Shown: positions 46,056-56,612 of the stretch, piece by piece
How the letters are laid out: each line of letters opens with the position of its first letter
Numbering within the stretch: position 1 is the stretch's first letter
The notes under the pieces: model-generated
What the model saw: only the letters and a program-made list of their open reading frames with translations
What the model was told of the DNA's origin: nothing
The model's database searches: none
Program-made: the position numbers and the translations under genes
Source of the DNA: Naganishia liquefaciens
Taxonomy: Eukaryota > Basidiomycota > Tremellomycetes > Filobasidiales > Filobasidiaceae
NCBI GenBank assembly: GCA_013423385.1
Contig: BLZA01000017.1
Location: forward strand, 620,001 to 684,000
Reading direction: 5' to 3'
DNA length: 64,000 bases

Positions 46056-46390
46056 CAGAAGAGTGTATATAACGACACAGCCAAAAGGCCTTTCTTTGCT
46101 TGATTGTTCTCCCTCCTTCCCTCCTCCTCGTTGCGCCATCGAGACGCATCCATCACGCCTCGGCACGCCGTCTGCCGTCTGCAGTCTTCGCGCGATCGGC
46201 TGACTCAGTGAGCGATCCGCGGCCAGAGTTGTCGGTAATTTAGATTATCATTGTCTTTCCGCGCGCAGTACCCACTGCGCAGTGATGCGTCATCAAGCCG
46301 CCCCCCGCACCGACATTCAGGGAGATTCCTCGCCCGCGCCAAGGCTGGTCAAAGCTGTCTCTTCTTTTGTTCAACTTCACTGACCTCGCC
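45977..46390. promoter_or_regulatory. Divergent intergenic region, bZIP / GFA-like
   Basis: About 410 bp between start codons. The bZIP-proximal part carries a trinucleotide microsatellite (46021-46055), a TATATAA-like element near 46068 in the right orientation for the bZIP gene, and a CT-rich stretch near 46105-46130. The sequence TGACTCA at 46201-46207 is a perfect AP-1/Gcn4-type site, and TGATGCGTCA-like sequence occurs near 46281. These are candidate bZIP sites in a bZIP promoter, so autoregulation is possible. Confidence 0.5.
46021..46055. repeat. TGA/ATC trinucleotide microsatellite
   Basis: About twelve uninterrupted TGA units (TCA on the bZIP strand) lie 45-80 bases upstream of the bZIP start, in its 5' leader. 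The length is likely to vary between strains. Confidence 0.92.
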
Positions 46391-46906
46391 ATGATCTACA
46401 CCGGATCCTGCTACTGCAAGAAAATCACGTTTCAAGGCGAAATTGACGATCCGGCCGACGCGCGGACGTCGATATGCCATTGCGGAAACTGTAAAGTAAG
46501 CAGACACGAACCCGCGGTCTTTTCTCTCTATGCTCTTCTGACATCTCACTCATGCGCATCCTCTGCTCTTTTCTCGACACAGAAATTCTTCGGGGGTCCT
46601 TACGGCACAACCACCAAATTCCCCGCCGCTGGCTTCCGCATCACGTCCACGACGAAACCCCAAATTCACGAAGCCGACAACGGCTCCGGCTCCCTTTTGC
46701 ACCGGGAATTCTGCGCCAAGTGCGGCGGGCCGATTTTGGAGTATGGGAAAGCCATGGAGGGCAAGAGCGTCTACGTCATGTATGGTGCGTGGGATGCGCA
46801 GGGGCGGAAAGATATGCCGCCCAAGGGGGAGTTTTTCACAAAGGTGAGGGAGGAGTGGTTGGAGCCTATTCCGGGACTGTTCCAGAAGAAGGAGATCAAG
46901 GAGTAG
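46391..46906 (+). CDS. GFA/CENP-V family zinc protein
   Basis: Two exons, 46391-46495 and 46583-46906, 429 nt, 142 aa. Zinc-binding cysteine motifs are all visible: GSCYCKKITF at the N-terminus, CHCGNCKKFFGGP across the splice junction, and EFCAKCGGPILEY in the second half. This is the Mss4-like fold of the glutathione-dependent formaldehyde-activating enzyme (GFA) and CENP-V family. Fungal paralogues are numerous and the substrate is generally unknown, so a role in formaldehyde or thiol adduct metabolism is only a family-level guess. Length is typical. Confidence 0.9.
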   Translation: MIYTGSCYCKKITFQGEIDDPADARTSICHCGNCKVSRHEPAVFSLYALLTSHSCASSALFSTQKFFGGPYGTTTKFPAAGFRITSTTKPQIHEADNGSGSLLHREFCAKCGGPILEYGKAMEGKSVYVMYGAWDAQGRKDMPPKGEFFTKVREEWLEPIPGLFQKKEIKE

Positions 46907-47355
46907 GTGTGGCGCCGAGTTCAGGTGAATGAATGAATGGTATTCCTCGTCGACTTTTCTTGTGCAGACTTTGGACTTTGCAGACAAGGACTGCCGATGC
47001 ACGTTGAAACTGTGACCAAGTTGTACAGCCCAGATATTGTCAAGATGGCAGTTCATCATTATGGAGGGTAAATAAAAAAAAGGGATTGCCCAGAGCCCGT
47101 TTGTTCGCACCGACTGTCAGAGCTGTTGCCAGTAGCTTTGCGAAATCCACGAATGATTGCTATACCTGCTTCCAACCGGTCGATCCCGGTCTTCGGGCGA
47201 TCGGCCACGCGAGAATCCGAGACCTCGCAAGCACCTGTTGAAGCGACTCCCTTCGGCCCTCTTGTCACAGTCCGATTCGACCTTCTCAGCCCACGTCCTC
47301 GAGCTGATCCAGGCACGTCGACGACGCTTCAGCCATTTCATTCCGACGTCTCGAG
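46907..47355. other. Intergenic region, GFA-like / DMT transporter
   Basis: About 450 bp. The left part is AT-rich with AATAAAAAAAAGGG near 47070, a plausible 3' processing region for the GFA-like gene. The right part is the promoter of the transporter. Nothing else is recognised. Confidence 0.5.
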
Positions 47356-49440
47356 ATGTCACGTCAGGATTCCTTCACCTCATCAAAGTACCTCGGCGCG
47401 GCGCCCTCGTCTCGCATCTCCTCGCGCAACGTCACCCCATCCGGCTCACCGACACTTCAGCCGAATTCATCCTACTTTCCATATCAAAGCGATGTTCGGT
47501 CACCGTTGCTCTCTCCTTCAAGTATATCACCTTTCCGGAATGGTTCGATACACTTGCCGCTTGCCACCTCGCATGAGCGACAGACTTGGAAAGAGCGCGG
47601 GGAACTGGTGCAGCAGTGGTTTGCCGATAACCAGGGACTCGTGCTGATCGCGGGGAGCCAGGCGTTGTTTGCGTCGATGAATGCGAGCGTTAAAGTCTTG
47701 CAGGGAGAAGCTCAGGGCGGGGGATTGCCAACACTACAGCTGGTTGCAATCCGGATGGTGAGTCCGTTATGTTTCTCTGCTGTCCTCAGACGGCTGAACG
47801 CGACGTCGAGATAAGGCAATTACCTTCTTCGGATGCATATCCTACCTCTACTTTAGCAATGACCCTAATTGGCTGTTTGGCCCACCCGAGGTACGAAAGC
47901 TGCTTGCGCTTCGTGGATTTATAGGGTGAGCCGTGCGCACCTGCGCACAAGGGTAGCAGTCAAGAGCTGAATCGAATCGTATCGTGACTAGATTCTTTGG
48001 TTTGACGGGGATGTACCAATCCCTTCGGTACTTGACGCTCAACGATGCCACCGCCCTCGGATTCCTGTCACCAACGACTACGGCCCTGCTGGGCGCGATG
48101 GTCTTGAAGGAACCCTTCACACGCCGAGAAATGATTGCAGGCAGTACGTCATCCCTTGATCTCGCCGTGATCGTGCTCACGTCTCGCTCTTCAGTGGTCT
48201 CCCTAGTCGGTGTCATCATGATCGCCCGCCCGACATTCATCTTCGGTTCGGCCGCTTACCCTTCGACAGGGCTTCCCGTCTCACCCGAAGGCGGTATCGG
48301 AGGTTCTCGAACGAATTGGGGTAATATCCCGACGCCCGGGGGCGCGAGGGGAGAGCCAACGCCGGCGCAGAGAGTGCAAGCGGTCATGTTTGCTCTCATG
48401 GGTGTTTGTGGAAGTAGTGGAGCCTGTCAGTCGGATTGATCCACATCGGTAGATGAGCTAGCTACTGACGCCACGTCCGCTCAAGATACCGCTATTCGAG
48501 CGATCGGGAAACGCGCAAAATCCTTTCATTCCATCTCGTATTTCTCGTTCTACTGCGTTGTGGTCTCAGTCATCGGCATGATCGTTCTAGGGGAGCCGCT
48601 CGTGTTCCCCAAGACGGTGGTCGGATGGTGTTTGATCCTGTTGATCGGGTGAGCCGAGGAATCGATTGTGCCCTCAAGTCGTCGATGAGTATGCTCAACT
48701 TTTGCTTCCTAATGCTCAGCGTCTTTGGTCTTGGGGCACAACTACTGGTGACTATGGGTTTGCAGAGAGAAAAAGCGGGGAGAGGGTCCCTAGCCATGTA
48801 CACCCAGGTACGAGTTTCTTTGGCGACTGAACCAATCCCTTCCTCTAAAACTGCCCTTCCTTTTAGCTATTATGGGCTACCATCATAGAACGTGTATTGT
48901 TCCATACACGTACGTCATTCTTGTCATTGCTAGGAACCATCATCATTCTGAGCGCGGCTCTTTGGGTTGCTGTGAGTGACAAAAATCATGAGGCCTTCAG
49001 CCAGCGCTAATACTAGATGGTCACAGTTCTCGAAACAAGAAAAACCAGTTGATGTGGAAAACCGTCTGGAAGCGGACCGTATCACGGGTTCAGGCATGAA
49101 TACCCCTGAGATTGTTGATGGCGCAACGCAAGTCCCCTTGAGCCGCTCACTTGGTCGTGCTCGAGGTCACAGTGCGGTGCTTGCTATGGCTGACGAGGCG
49201 ATGCTCCCATCATCATCTTCAAGGGCGCGGCGATCCAGCATTTCCAAAGAAGAAGGCGATATGCTTGATCCCGATACTTCAAGACAGTTGGATGCCTCGT
49301 ATCCGGCAAATGGGCGGCAGGCACGTCCGGTGCGTAGAGAGAGCGTGATGAGTGCCCGCTCGGCATATACTGTGCGCGGGAACGGGAAGCAGAAAAAGGC
49401 GGACTCGGAGTGGACGCCTTCACAGGAGGGTGCCAACTAG
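47356..49440 (+). CDS. DMT/EamA family transporter (SLC35G-like)
   Basis: About eight exons from ATG 47356 to TAG 49440. An N-terminal Ser/Pro-rich cytosolic region of about 75 residues is followed by paired membrane segments in two EamA halves: GLVLIAGSQALFASMNAS, AITFFGCISYLYF, FFGLTGMYQSLRYLTLNDATALGFLSPT (over two pieces), VVSLVGVIMIARP, then IVLGEPLVFPKTVVGWCLILLIG, VFGLGAQLLVTMGL and LLSLLGTIIILSAALWVA. The LNDATALGFLSPTTTALL and GEPL signatures are typical of the SLC35G/TMEM20 group. Substrate unknown. A C-terminal disordered, Ser/Arg-rich tail of about 150 residues follows (SSRARRSSISKEEGD). Introns are short GT-AG; one acceptor (near 47820) follows a weak pyrimidine tract. Confidence 0.88.
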
Positions 49441-49587
49441 GTGGGATGAATTGGTTGTAAAACTGGACACTGTAGTCCTCGTCTATATTGGAATGACATT
49501 CACGAACGCCGGCTACCGGTCTCACTTGGGCTGAAGATCTCTGCGAACGCTTACAATTGTCGTATGGGCCTGCCGGCCTGCCGCACT

Positions 49588-52500
49588 CTAAATAGAGCGA
49601 TTCCTGTAGGCCTTGATGCCGATCTCATCCCACTCCTGTCGCTTGATCCAGATATCGTTCATCTGATCCAGCCGGGTCCAGACCACCCCGCCTCTCCAAG
49701 TCACAAATCGCGGATCCAGACCTCGTGGTGGCGGCAGTACTTCCGGCGTGACAACAGTCGTCATACGTCCGTTGAAATGTTGGCCCACTCTATCATAACA
49801 TCAGACTTCAGTTTCATATACTGCGAATACGCGGGATAAGTGTGACCCACCGCCATGCCAACGCCGGGCTGATGCCTTCAATCAACCCGCCTCCGCCTAA
49901 TATTAGGATAGCGCTAGCCAGGTTCACCGTTTTCAAATCCGCTCCGGCAGCCAAAAGAGAATTGGTAATCGCAAAGTCGATAGGCATCTTTCCCGCTTCT
50001 GTTACCACGTCAAAAGTTGGGGACGGCGCGGGGGGCTGTATAGGTTCTGGTTGGAACGTCGACGTGACTTCCTCCCCGGTCTCGGGGTCAACGCTGATGG
50101 TGGTAACAGGATCTTGGTGTATCAGAGGCGGTAAAGGCGGTAAAAGGTGTTCCGTAGATTTTCCCATGGCCACGGTCTATACGTCGCTTCGCGTTAGCCA
50201 GTGCCGTCTAGGCTTCATCGCCATTTGGGCTCACCACGCCATCGTCCTTGAGATCGGGAATACTGTCATCATCATAGCTGGTTCTTATAGTTTTTGTGAC
50301 CACCTTGGCCATTTTTGCGTTCCAGTCAAAAACCCGAGGATCGAAGAAGCACTAAAATTTTGGACTTTAGCGGCTTGCGATTTGACTGCCAAGGCCTGAC
50401 GTACTGCGGGTGCAAGAACAGTTTGATCGAAAGTTTGTAGCTGGTACTCTGTAGTGGGAGAGCCTTTCCTTCGCACTTGTACCTTCCAGACGTTGAATGC
50501 GACCAAGTGCTATTGAAACGAGAAACTTGAGCCTCAGCTGACGTCGAGGGAAAAGTTATTCACAACTCACATCGAGTAGCGTGCATGTACGCGTTGTCAG
50601 TTCGTCCATCATCTGCCAGTCCAGCCGTCGATTCAAATCCAGCTCATGATATGGGAAGGAGACTCTTCGCAAGAGATCTGTATAGAAGGCCGTGACATCG
50701 TCACGGCCAAAGTGTAGAACGTGCCTGAGGGGTTGTGGGCTGAGAATCGTGATCGCCCTTTCGAGACGAGTAGACGTACCTCGTCTCCGCCAACAGCAAT
50801 CCATCGTCAACGCAAGCGATACTCGAGCGCTCTGCGCCGATATCTACAACGCATGCACTGGACAATCCGGCACCAAATGTCGCGCAAGACGATTCCTTGA
50901 AGCAGAGATCATCAGTCACCGGTATCCCGTACAATTGGCCCAGAGTGCTCACCTGTAGGACTCCACATTGTCTAAAAGCCATGCGTTGCAACAGCACTGT
51001 CAACATGCCTTCGATGTACGCCTTATCCGTGTGATCAGGAACAATCAGCGCTACCGAGTATTTCTACCAAGTCAGGCGAGGTCAACGGAGTCCTTCTCAT
51101 TGGCGTGTGTTTCCGCGCACCCATAAGTCTTTTGCGTGTACTGGCGGATTGAGCTTCGTCAACGCATTCTCCAAGATATCCTGTACGTCAGAAAGAATCC
51201 GTTCGGTACAATTTTCTCCGTAGTCAACGGTATTGAAAGTGCGGCTTCGTATCGGATACCGCTGCTCGTAAGGCGCATCCTCGTCTATCCACAAGTTTTT
51301 ATCGGGAAAGACAGTATCCGTGGAATAGTCTTCAAGCCAATCGACTCCATATGGATCATTGTGCGGTTTGTATATCGTTGGCTTTTGAGAGGCATTGTAA
51401 CGCGTCACTTGCATGATGGGCTGATCGGCTTTTCCGGCTGGCAAGCGTAGCTTTTCCTGGCGCATTCTGAATGGGGATAAGTGTACCAGCGGTTCGGCAT
51501 GAAAGCACTCCCCACCTTTCTCTCAAAGCATTCCGAAGACTAGCAACAACTGTACTCCGTTCCTGCGGATTTCGTAGGTAAAGATTGGGTTTTCCAGGCT
51601 GACGAAACTGCTCACCGAATTCGCATCGGAGTCCAACGGACTCGCATTCGCTATGGGCATGTCGCGTCCCGATTCTGGGGCTTCAATTCCATTTAGTGTC
51701 GAGTTGCCGTTTGTCGACGGGCATTTGATCTTTCGATAGATGCAGTTTGGCACGGAAATTGGACTGTGTCGAAGATTTAGCGTAGTCAAGGAGTTTCGCG
51801 ACGCAGCACCCACGTTAGATCGCTGCCCCTCCCGATCTTCAAGTAACGCGAGCCAGGGTGAATAATGATCGTCTCATCGTTGGCAACCTTATGGAATTTG
51901 AGTGTAAGCGCAAAGACGCAGAGTATGTCCGGGAACGACTGACTGGTAAAGCGGTAACCTGTCCAGTCTCTAGATCCCGTCCTGGGAAATCTTCCAGCGC
52001 CGTCTCGAGCGTCTGCGCAAACTCTGCTTCTTCCTGCTCCGGCACGCGTGTCTCCATCGCAGAGGTGGACTCTGCCGTCGGCTTGCTTTCCTCGACGTCT
52101 GCCGGCCCATCCGGCAGTTGACGGGAAAGTTCCTCTCTGGAACTAGACTTGGAGCTTGTGCCCCCGCCTGGAGTGGTCCACGGTATTCCTCCGGCGCGGC
52201 GGATACGGCTGTTTTGCTGCGCGAACAGACCATCTACCAGTCTCCGCTTCTCCTCTAGCCTCAGGGCATCGGACTCTTCCGCCCGTTTGCGGGCGACAGC
52301 TTGGTTGTCCGCTGTTTTGCCAAAGCTGAATTGATGACCCTTGACGTACAAGCTGTAAAGCGTGGGATCAGTGGTGATGCGGTATCAAGGTGGATGCCTT
52401 TCCTACTCACCTCGGCTGGAGATGGAAGCTCGTTTGCGAGAGCATGTCAACCTCGAGTTCGGGACCGTCATCACTCTGATGAGGATAACAGAATTAGCAG

Positions 52501-52668
52501 AGCCGGATACTTGCCTCAGCATGTACTTACTCGTTTCCGTTTCCCCTTGGACTTCTCTGCGGGAGCGTGCGAGATGTGATTCGCAACCGCCGTATCAATG
52601 GCTTGCGGGACATCATCGGCCACTGGCCCGGATGTAGGGGCAGGCACTGTTGGCGTTTTCGTATCCAT
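49588..52668 (-). CDS. ARP8: Actin-related protein Arp8 (INO80 complex)
   Basis: The gene starts at ATG 52668 (MDTKTPTVPAPTSGP) and ends with TAG at 49588. Several exons are joined by short introns. The N-terminal extension contains a basic patch (KSKGKRKR) and the sequence LYVKGHQFSFGKTADNQ. The actin core includes MAFRQCGVLQ, SSCATFGAGLSSACVVDIGAE and RSSIACVDDG, as in Arp8, then LHFGRDDVTAFYTDLL and the C-terminal LASAILILGGGGLIEG (the actin GG loop) and EWDEIGIKAYRNRSI. Arp8 with Arp4 and nuclear actin forms the INO80 remodeller module that binds linker DNA. A large insertion (PLPPLIHQD to PIQPPAP) sits in the C-terminal half, as in other Arp8 proteins. It diverges from the Ess2 gene. Confidence 0.9.
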
Positions 52669-52933
52669 CTACGATCTATCCACGAGAAGCGTACGCCATC
52701 TGGATCTCCAGTACCGTCTATGATTCATCCTATCGCATCTCCAGTTAGAGCTCGAGTGGGAGGCAGCGGTTGGGACGCTTCCGCGCCGACCGCCGATCGC
52801 TTCTTGAGCGAGAAAGGTGGAGGCGAACGAACATGAGCATGCATGCATGCATCATTTCATCTCTCATTGCATGCGCCATCGCTCCATTCTCTGATTGGGA
52901 TCGGGATCGCCTCAAAAATCGGTTTCTCCCCGC
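52669..52933. promoter_or_regulatory. Divergent promoter, ARP8 / ESS2
   Basis: About 265 bp between the two start codons. It contains an ATGCATGC tandem (near 52839-52852), a short palindromic element. No TATA box is clear. Confidence 0.55.
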
Positions 52934-55322
52934 ATGAGTGACCAGGTTGGAGCCAAGAGCAATGCTCTAGTCGCTCCTGACATTTTAGCGGGCAGGGGTC
53001 AAGGCGTGAGCTTGACAAGACAGGTGGTCCTCGATGTAAGCATAGACCCCTTTAATGCTTTGCTCTTTTCTCTGATTCAAAACATCATTTCAGGAAGACG
53101 AGTACACCGCTGCTCTTTCGCATATCATCAAACGAGACTTTTTCCCAAACTTGGACAAGCTCTCGGCAACCAACAATTACCTCTCCGCTCTAGAATCGCA
53201 TGATACCATCGCCATCGCCGATTCAATACGGCACCTATCTGCTCTGACTCCCGGCCCGGGACAACGCGATGCGCGATTGAAGGAGGAGCAATGGAGGAAG
53301 ACACGGGAGATGGCAGATGTCGCGGGGACACCTTATATTTCAAGAACTCCATTTGGAGGTACGGGAATGGAGACCCCGATGCCGTATCATGAAAGGTCGG
53401 ATATCGATGCAGATCGGGAGACGAAGAGGCGGAAACTCGAACTCTCTAGTGGATTGGATGTGAGTCGAGCGAAAAAATCGCTGACGATCGCGCTGAAGGT
53501 CGCTGTTACCCTCGATACAGAACTTTCAAGCATCGTATACGTCTGAAGACAACTCATCCTTCATGAATATTCTGCAAGAGGAGAATCGAGCCAAAAGGGA
53601 GAAATACGCATGGGCATACGCAGCCGAAGAGAAAGCCAAACAAAGTCGACTTCGACTGGAGCAGTCTCGTCGGCAACTGCTCATTAAAGCAGGAGGCTAC
53701 GTACCGGACGACGGCTTGCTCCCCGTCAAGAAAGCGATCGAGCCGCCAAATCACCGTCTAGCATTGACTCTGCCAAAGGAGGCAGAGAATGAATGTTTAT
53801 CGGGAGAGAAAGGGAAAAAGAAAGCCATAAGGGCAGATCCGGCAACCCAGCAGACTGCAGGTATGCAGGCAGATTCTGGCCGCGACCTCATCATTCGTAG
53901 CCCAAAGCGAGCCTCAACAGACGATGCAGCCTTGATTCGTCACGCGCCCGACCTGAATGCGCCCGACATATCTGAAATGCAGCTCGTCATCCCCAATGCT
54001 CTCCCTTCGGGGATTACAGCTTCTACCGATAAGGAGGAGGATGATGGGACACTGGAGATCGTCCTTGATCCCTCGTCACACCTTGCGCGTGCATTAGCCG
54101 AAGTGGGCTTACCGGAGACAGCGATCGTGACGCGGCAAGGGGATCTCGTGCCTTCGAGGGAGATAGCAAGCGGTAGTGGCGACGCAGTGGGAAAAAGAGG
54201 TGAAGTGGATAGGTTGGCGAGAGAGGCCAAGGAGAGTGAAGTTATGGGTGAACTCAAAGACGACAGAGAAATAATAGTGCCTACATGGGGCTACAAAGTA
54301 TGTTCAGCAGTCTTGGAATTTTGTCGGATTGTGCTAATATGTCTTCCCTTCCTTCCCAGACGCGGAACGCTTTGATGTTTGGCCCAGATGCCGATGTGAA
54401 TCCTGTTCTTCCTGGACCGCGTCCGGCTATGACTGCAGCCCAGATACGTGCCGATCCACCAGAGATCAGACACGCCAATACGCGACTTGCGGAAGAAGAT
54501 CCAGATGATGACCAGGATGCGCGGTCTTCGCGAAGAGCGACGAGTCCTTCTAGGAGTCGCGTTGGTGCAGCGATTGCCGGTGTACAATGTATGCGTCCGT
54601 GATTTTTTGCTGAATATCAGCTCACAGACACTCTTCGAAACAGACCAGCCCTCGTCACAATTGCCGAAATACGGTGATTATGCTCTCGTCCCTGCGGTGC
54701 CATCGCCCTCACCGAGTGAATTGGGACCGACCGCCGTCAAGGAGTTGATGACATGGGGAACCTTGCTGGGTACACCACGGGCTATAGGAGGCGACGATGA
54801 TATCGACCTGACGCCGAACAACTTCAAGATGAATGAACCCGGTCGTAGAGATGACATTGGACGTCGGCTTGCTACGAATGCCTCCAGATCCATGAGAGAA
54901 CGTGCTCAGGGCTATGGGATTACGCCAAAAGGCTTAGCGGTGTTGTCTGCCGGAAACACATCCGGATCAAGAGCGAATGGACAACGAGCAGGTTCGATGG
55001 GTCCTCCAGCACCGCCAACGCCGGGTTCGTCGACACCTAGGAGACGAGCGGAAGCCCTGACGCCGGCTGCCAAAAGTCTGCTACAGCGAAGCGTCATGGG
55101 TACCCCTCAGCGAAGTGGCGTTTCTGGTCTGGGTTTACCACGCAGCGCCGGGACGAGGAGTAGAGGTGAAGCGATGGAGAAGAACGGAGGCTGGAGGTCA
55201 GCAGATGCCAACAAGCCTGCTAATAGAAGGACATGGTGTGTGAAGACTATCAACTCGAGGCGTGAGCCCCAACTGAAAGTGCTATTCACAGGACACCGAG
55301 TCCCGCCCCGAGGCGATCATGA
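52934..55322 (+). CDS. ESS2: Splicing-associated nuclear protein Ess2/DGCR14 (Bis1)
   Basis: Exon 1 is 52934-53035 (34 codons); exon 2 starts at 53094. The N-terminus reads TRQVVLDEDEYTAALSHIIKRDFFPNLDKL, split by the first intron, which is the Es2 family hallmark. It continues LDNFQASYTSEDNSSF across the second intron, then QEENRAKREKYAWAYAAEEK. The C-terminal part has LMTWGTLLGTPRAI, then FKMNEPGRRDDIGRRLA and a Ser/Pro/Thr tail ending TPSPAPRRS after the last intron (acceptor at 55291, stop TGA 55320-55322). Es2/DGCR14 is associated with the spliceosomal C complex. Without the last intron the frame would run to 55365. The stop lies just 45 bases from the convergent Dcg1-like gene. Confidence 0.93.
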
Positions 55323-55367
55323 CCAGAATCGTGTTTCTTCCCTAGATCATTATCGTTGTATTTAGCA

Positions 55368-56202
55368 TCATAAGTTCTGCTTTGGCGGTTCCGACGCCTC
55401 ATATCTACCCTTCTTGGCGGTCCGCAACTTCATTCTTGCCAGGCTAATACACATCTCGGCGGCACATACGACGGGATCGAGGACAGTAACCTCCTGTCCG
55501 ACGGCCATCTGGATCACCTCGGTCAAGCCCACCATACCTGCACATCCGAGAAGAATCGCGTCGGCTTCCCGTTCGTCTACCATCTTCTTCGCTGCCTTGC
55601 AAAGCGCTGCATAGACCTGCTCTTTTGGTAACGTTTCCAGCTCGAGCACGCTCAGGCCACTGGAGAGCACGCCAGCTGCGCATTGCCGCTTGAGCCCCAA
55701 CTCTCCCTCTATTTCATGCTCCAGTAGCGGTTCCCAGCGCTTGTCCGTTGTGACTACTCCGACGTTCCCACCAACTTGACTTCCGTAAAGGATACCGGCC
55801 TCCATGATTCCGACAATCGGCAGGGTGGTCAATTCTCGCAACATCGGAACGAGGGGATGAGCCGAAAAACATGCTACGAGTACAGCATGAACGGCCGGTT
55901 TCGTTGTATCGTTGATACGAGGGAGCACGACATCGAGCGAATGCGTTGCCGAGAGAATCGACGTGGTGATGGACGTTATCGAAGCGGGCGCCGATTCAGG
56001 CGCCGTCAAGCACTCGAAGCTTACTCGGGGGATGTTGGAATCGGGGAACTCAGCCGCGAGGTGAGATGACATAGCCTAGGATGACGAATATTCCTCAGCC
56101 TTCTTGCTTGATGGGCCACACGATGCAACATACATGCGTGAAGCCTTCGGTCGAATTCGGATTGATCACAAGAACATTCAGGCCATCCTGGATTTGAGAC
56201 AT
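55368..56202 (-). CDS. Dcg1-like Asp/Glu/hydantoin racemase family protein
   Basis: Two exons: 56202-56133 or so (MSQIQDGLNVLVINPNSTEG) and a second to the TGA at 55368. The join reads GFTHAMSSHLAAEF. Both family cysteines are present, in VACFSAHP and ILLGCAGM, the two-base catalytic pair of Asp/Glu racemases. VINPNST at the N-terminus binds substrate in this family. Family members act on hydantoins, allantoin or related amino acid derivatives; the yeast Dcg1 gene is under nitrogen-catabolite control. Length (about 255 aa) is normal. Confidence 0.9.
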
Positions 56203-56612
56203 TTCGCTTTCGAAAATCTGCATTCCGCCCAAGTAACTTGAATCAATTGATCGCTGAGAGATTGATCTGGGATGATGAGGCAGACACTGTGACGTGACGC
56301 AGGGACGGTGTTTCTTTGCTGTCAGATTTATCAGATATGGCTCGACCCGACAGCAGAAGGATAGTAGGTAGGTGGGCTTAAAGCAGGTACTTGTTGTCGA
56401 TCGGGCTGGGAACCCTTATCTTATCCGGTCCCGCGCTGACCTGTGAGCTTTCATTTCATATATAGGGCCCGTCTTGAACGGATTTAAATGCGGGTCGGTA
56501 AACCTTCGGGTCTGCATGTCTGACTAATATTTCCGGTACACCACGAGAAATGCTACAGTGCATTTTACTCGGAAGACTGATCGCAAAGTTAGATATGCTA
56601 CACGGTAGATCG
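56203..56612. other. Intergenic region, DCG1-like / PRP16
   Basis: About 410 bp, upstream of the Dcg1-like gene and downstream of PRP16. GATAA and TATCA/TTATC sequences recur (near 56329-56335, 56411 and 56415), which are GATA-factor core motifs; that would fit nitrogen-catabolite control of a Dcg1 gene, but the motif is short. No gene is recognised. Confidence 0.5.
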
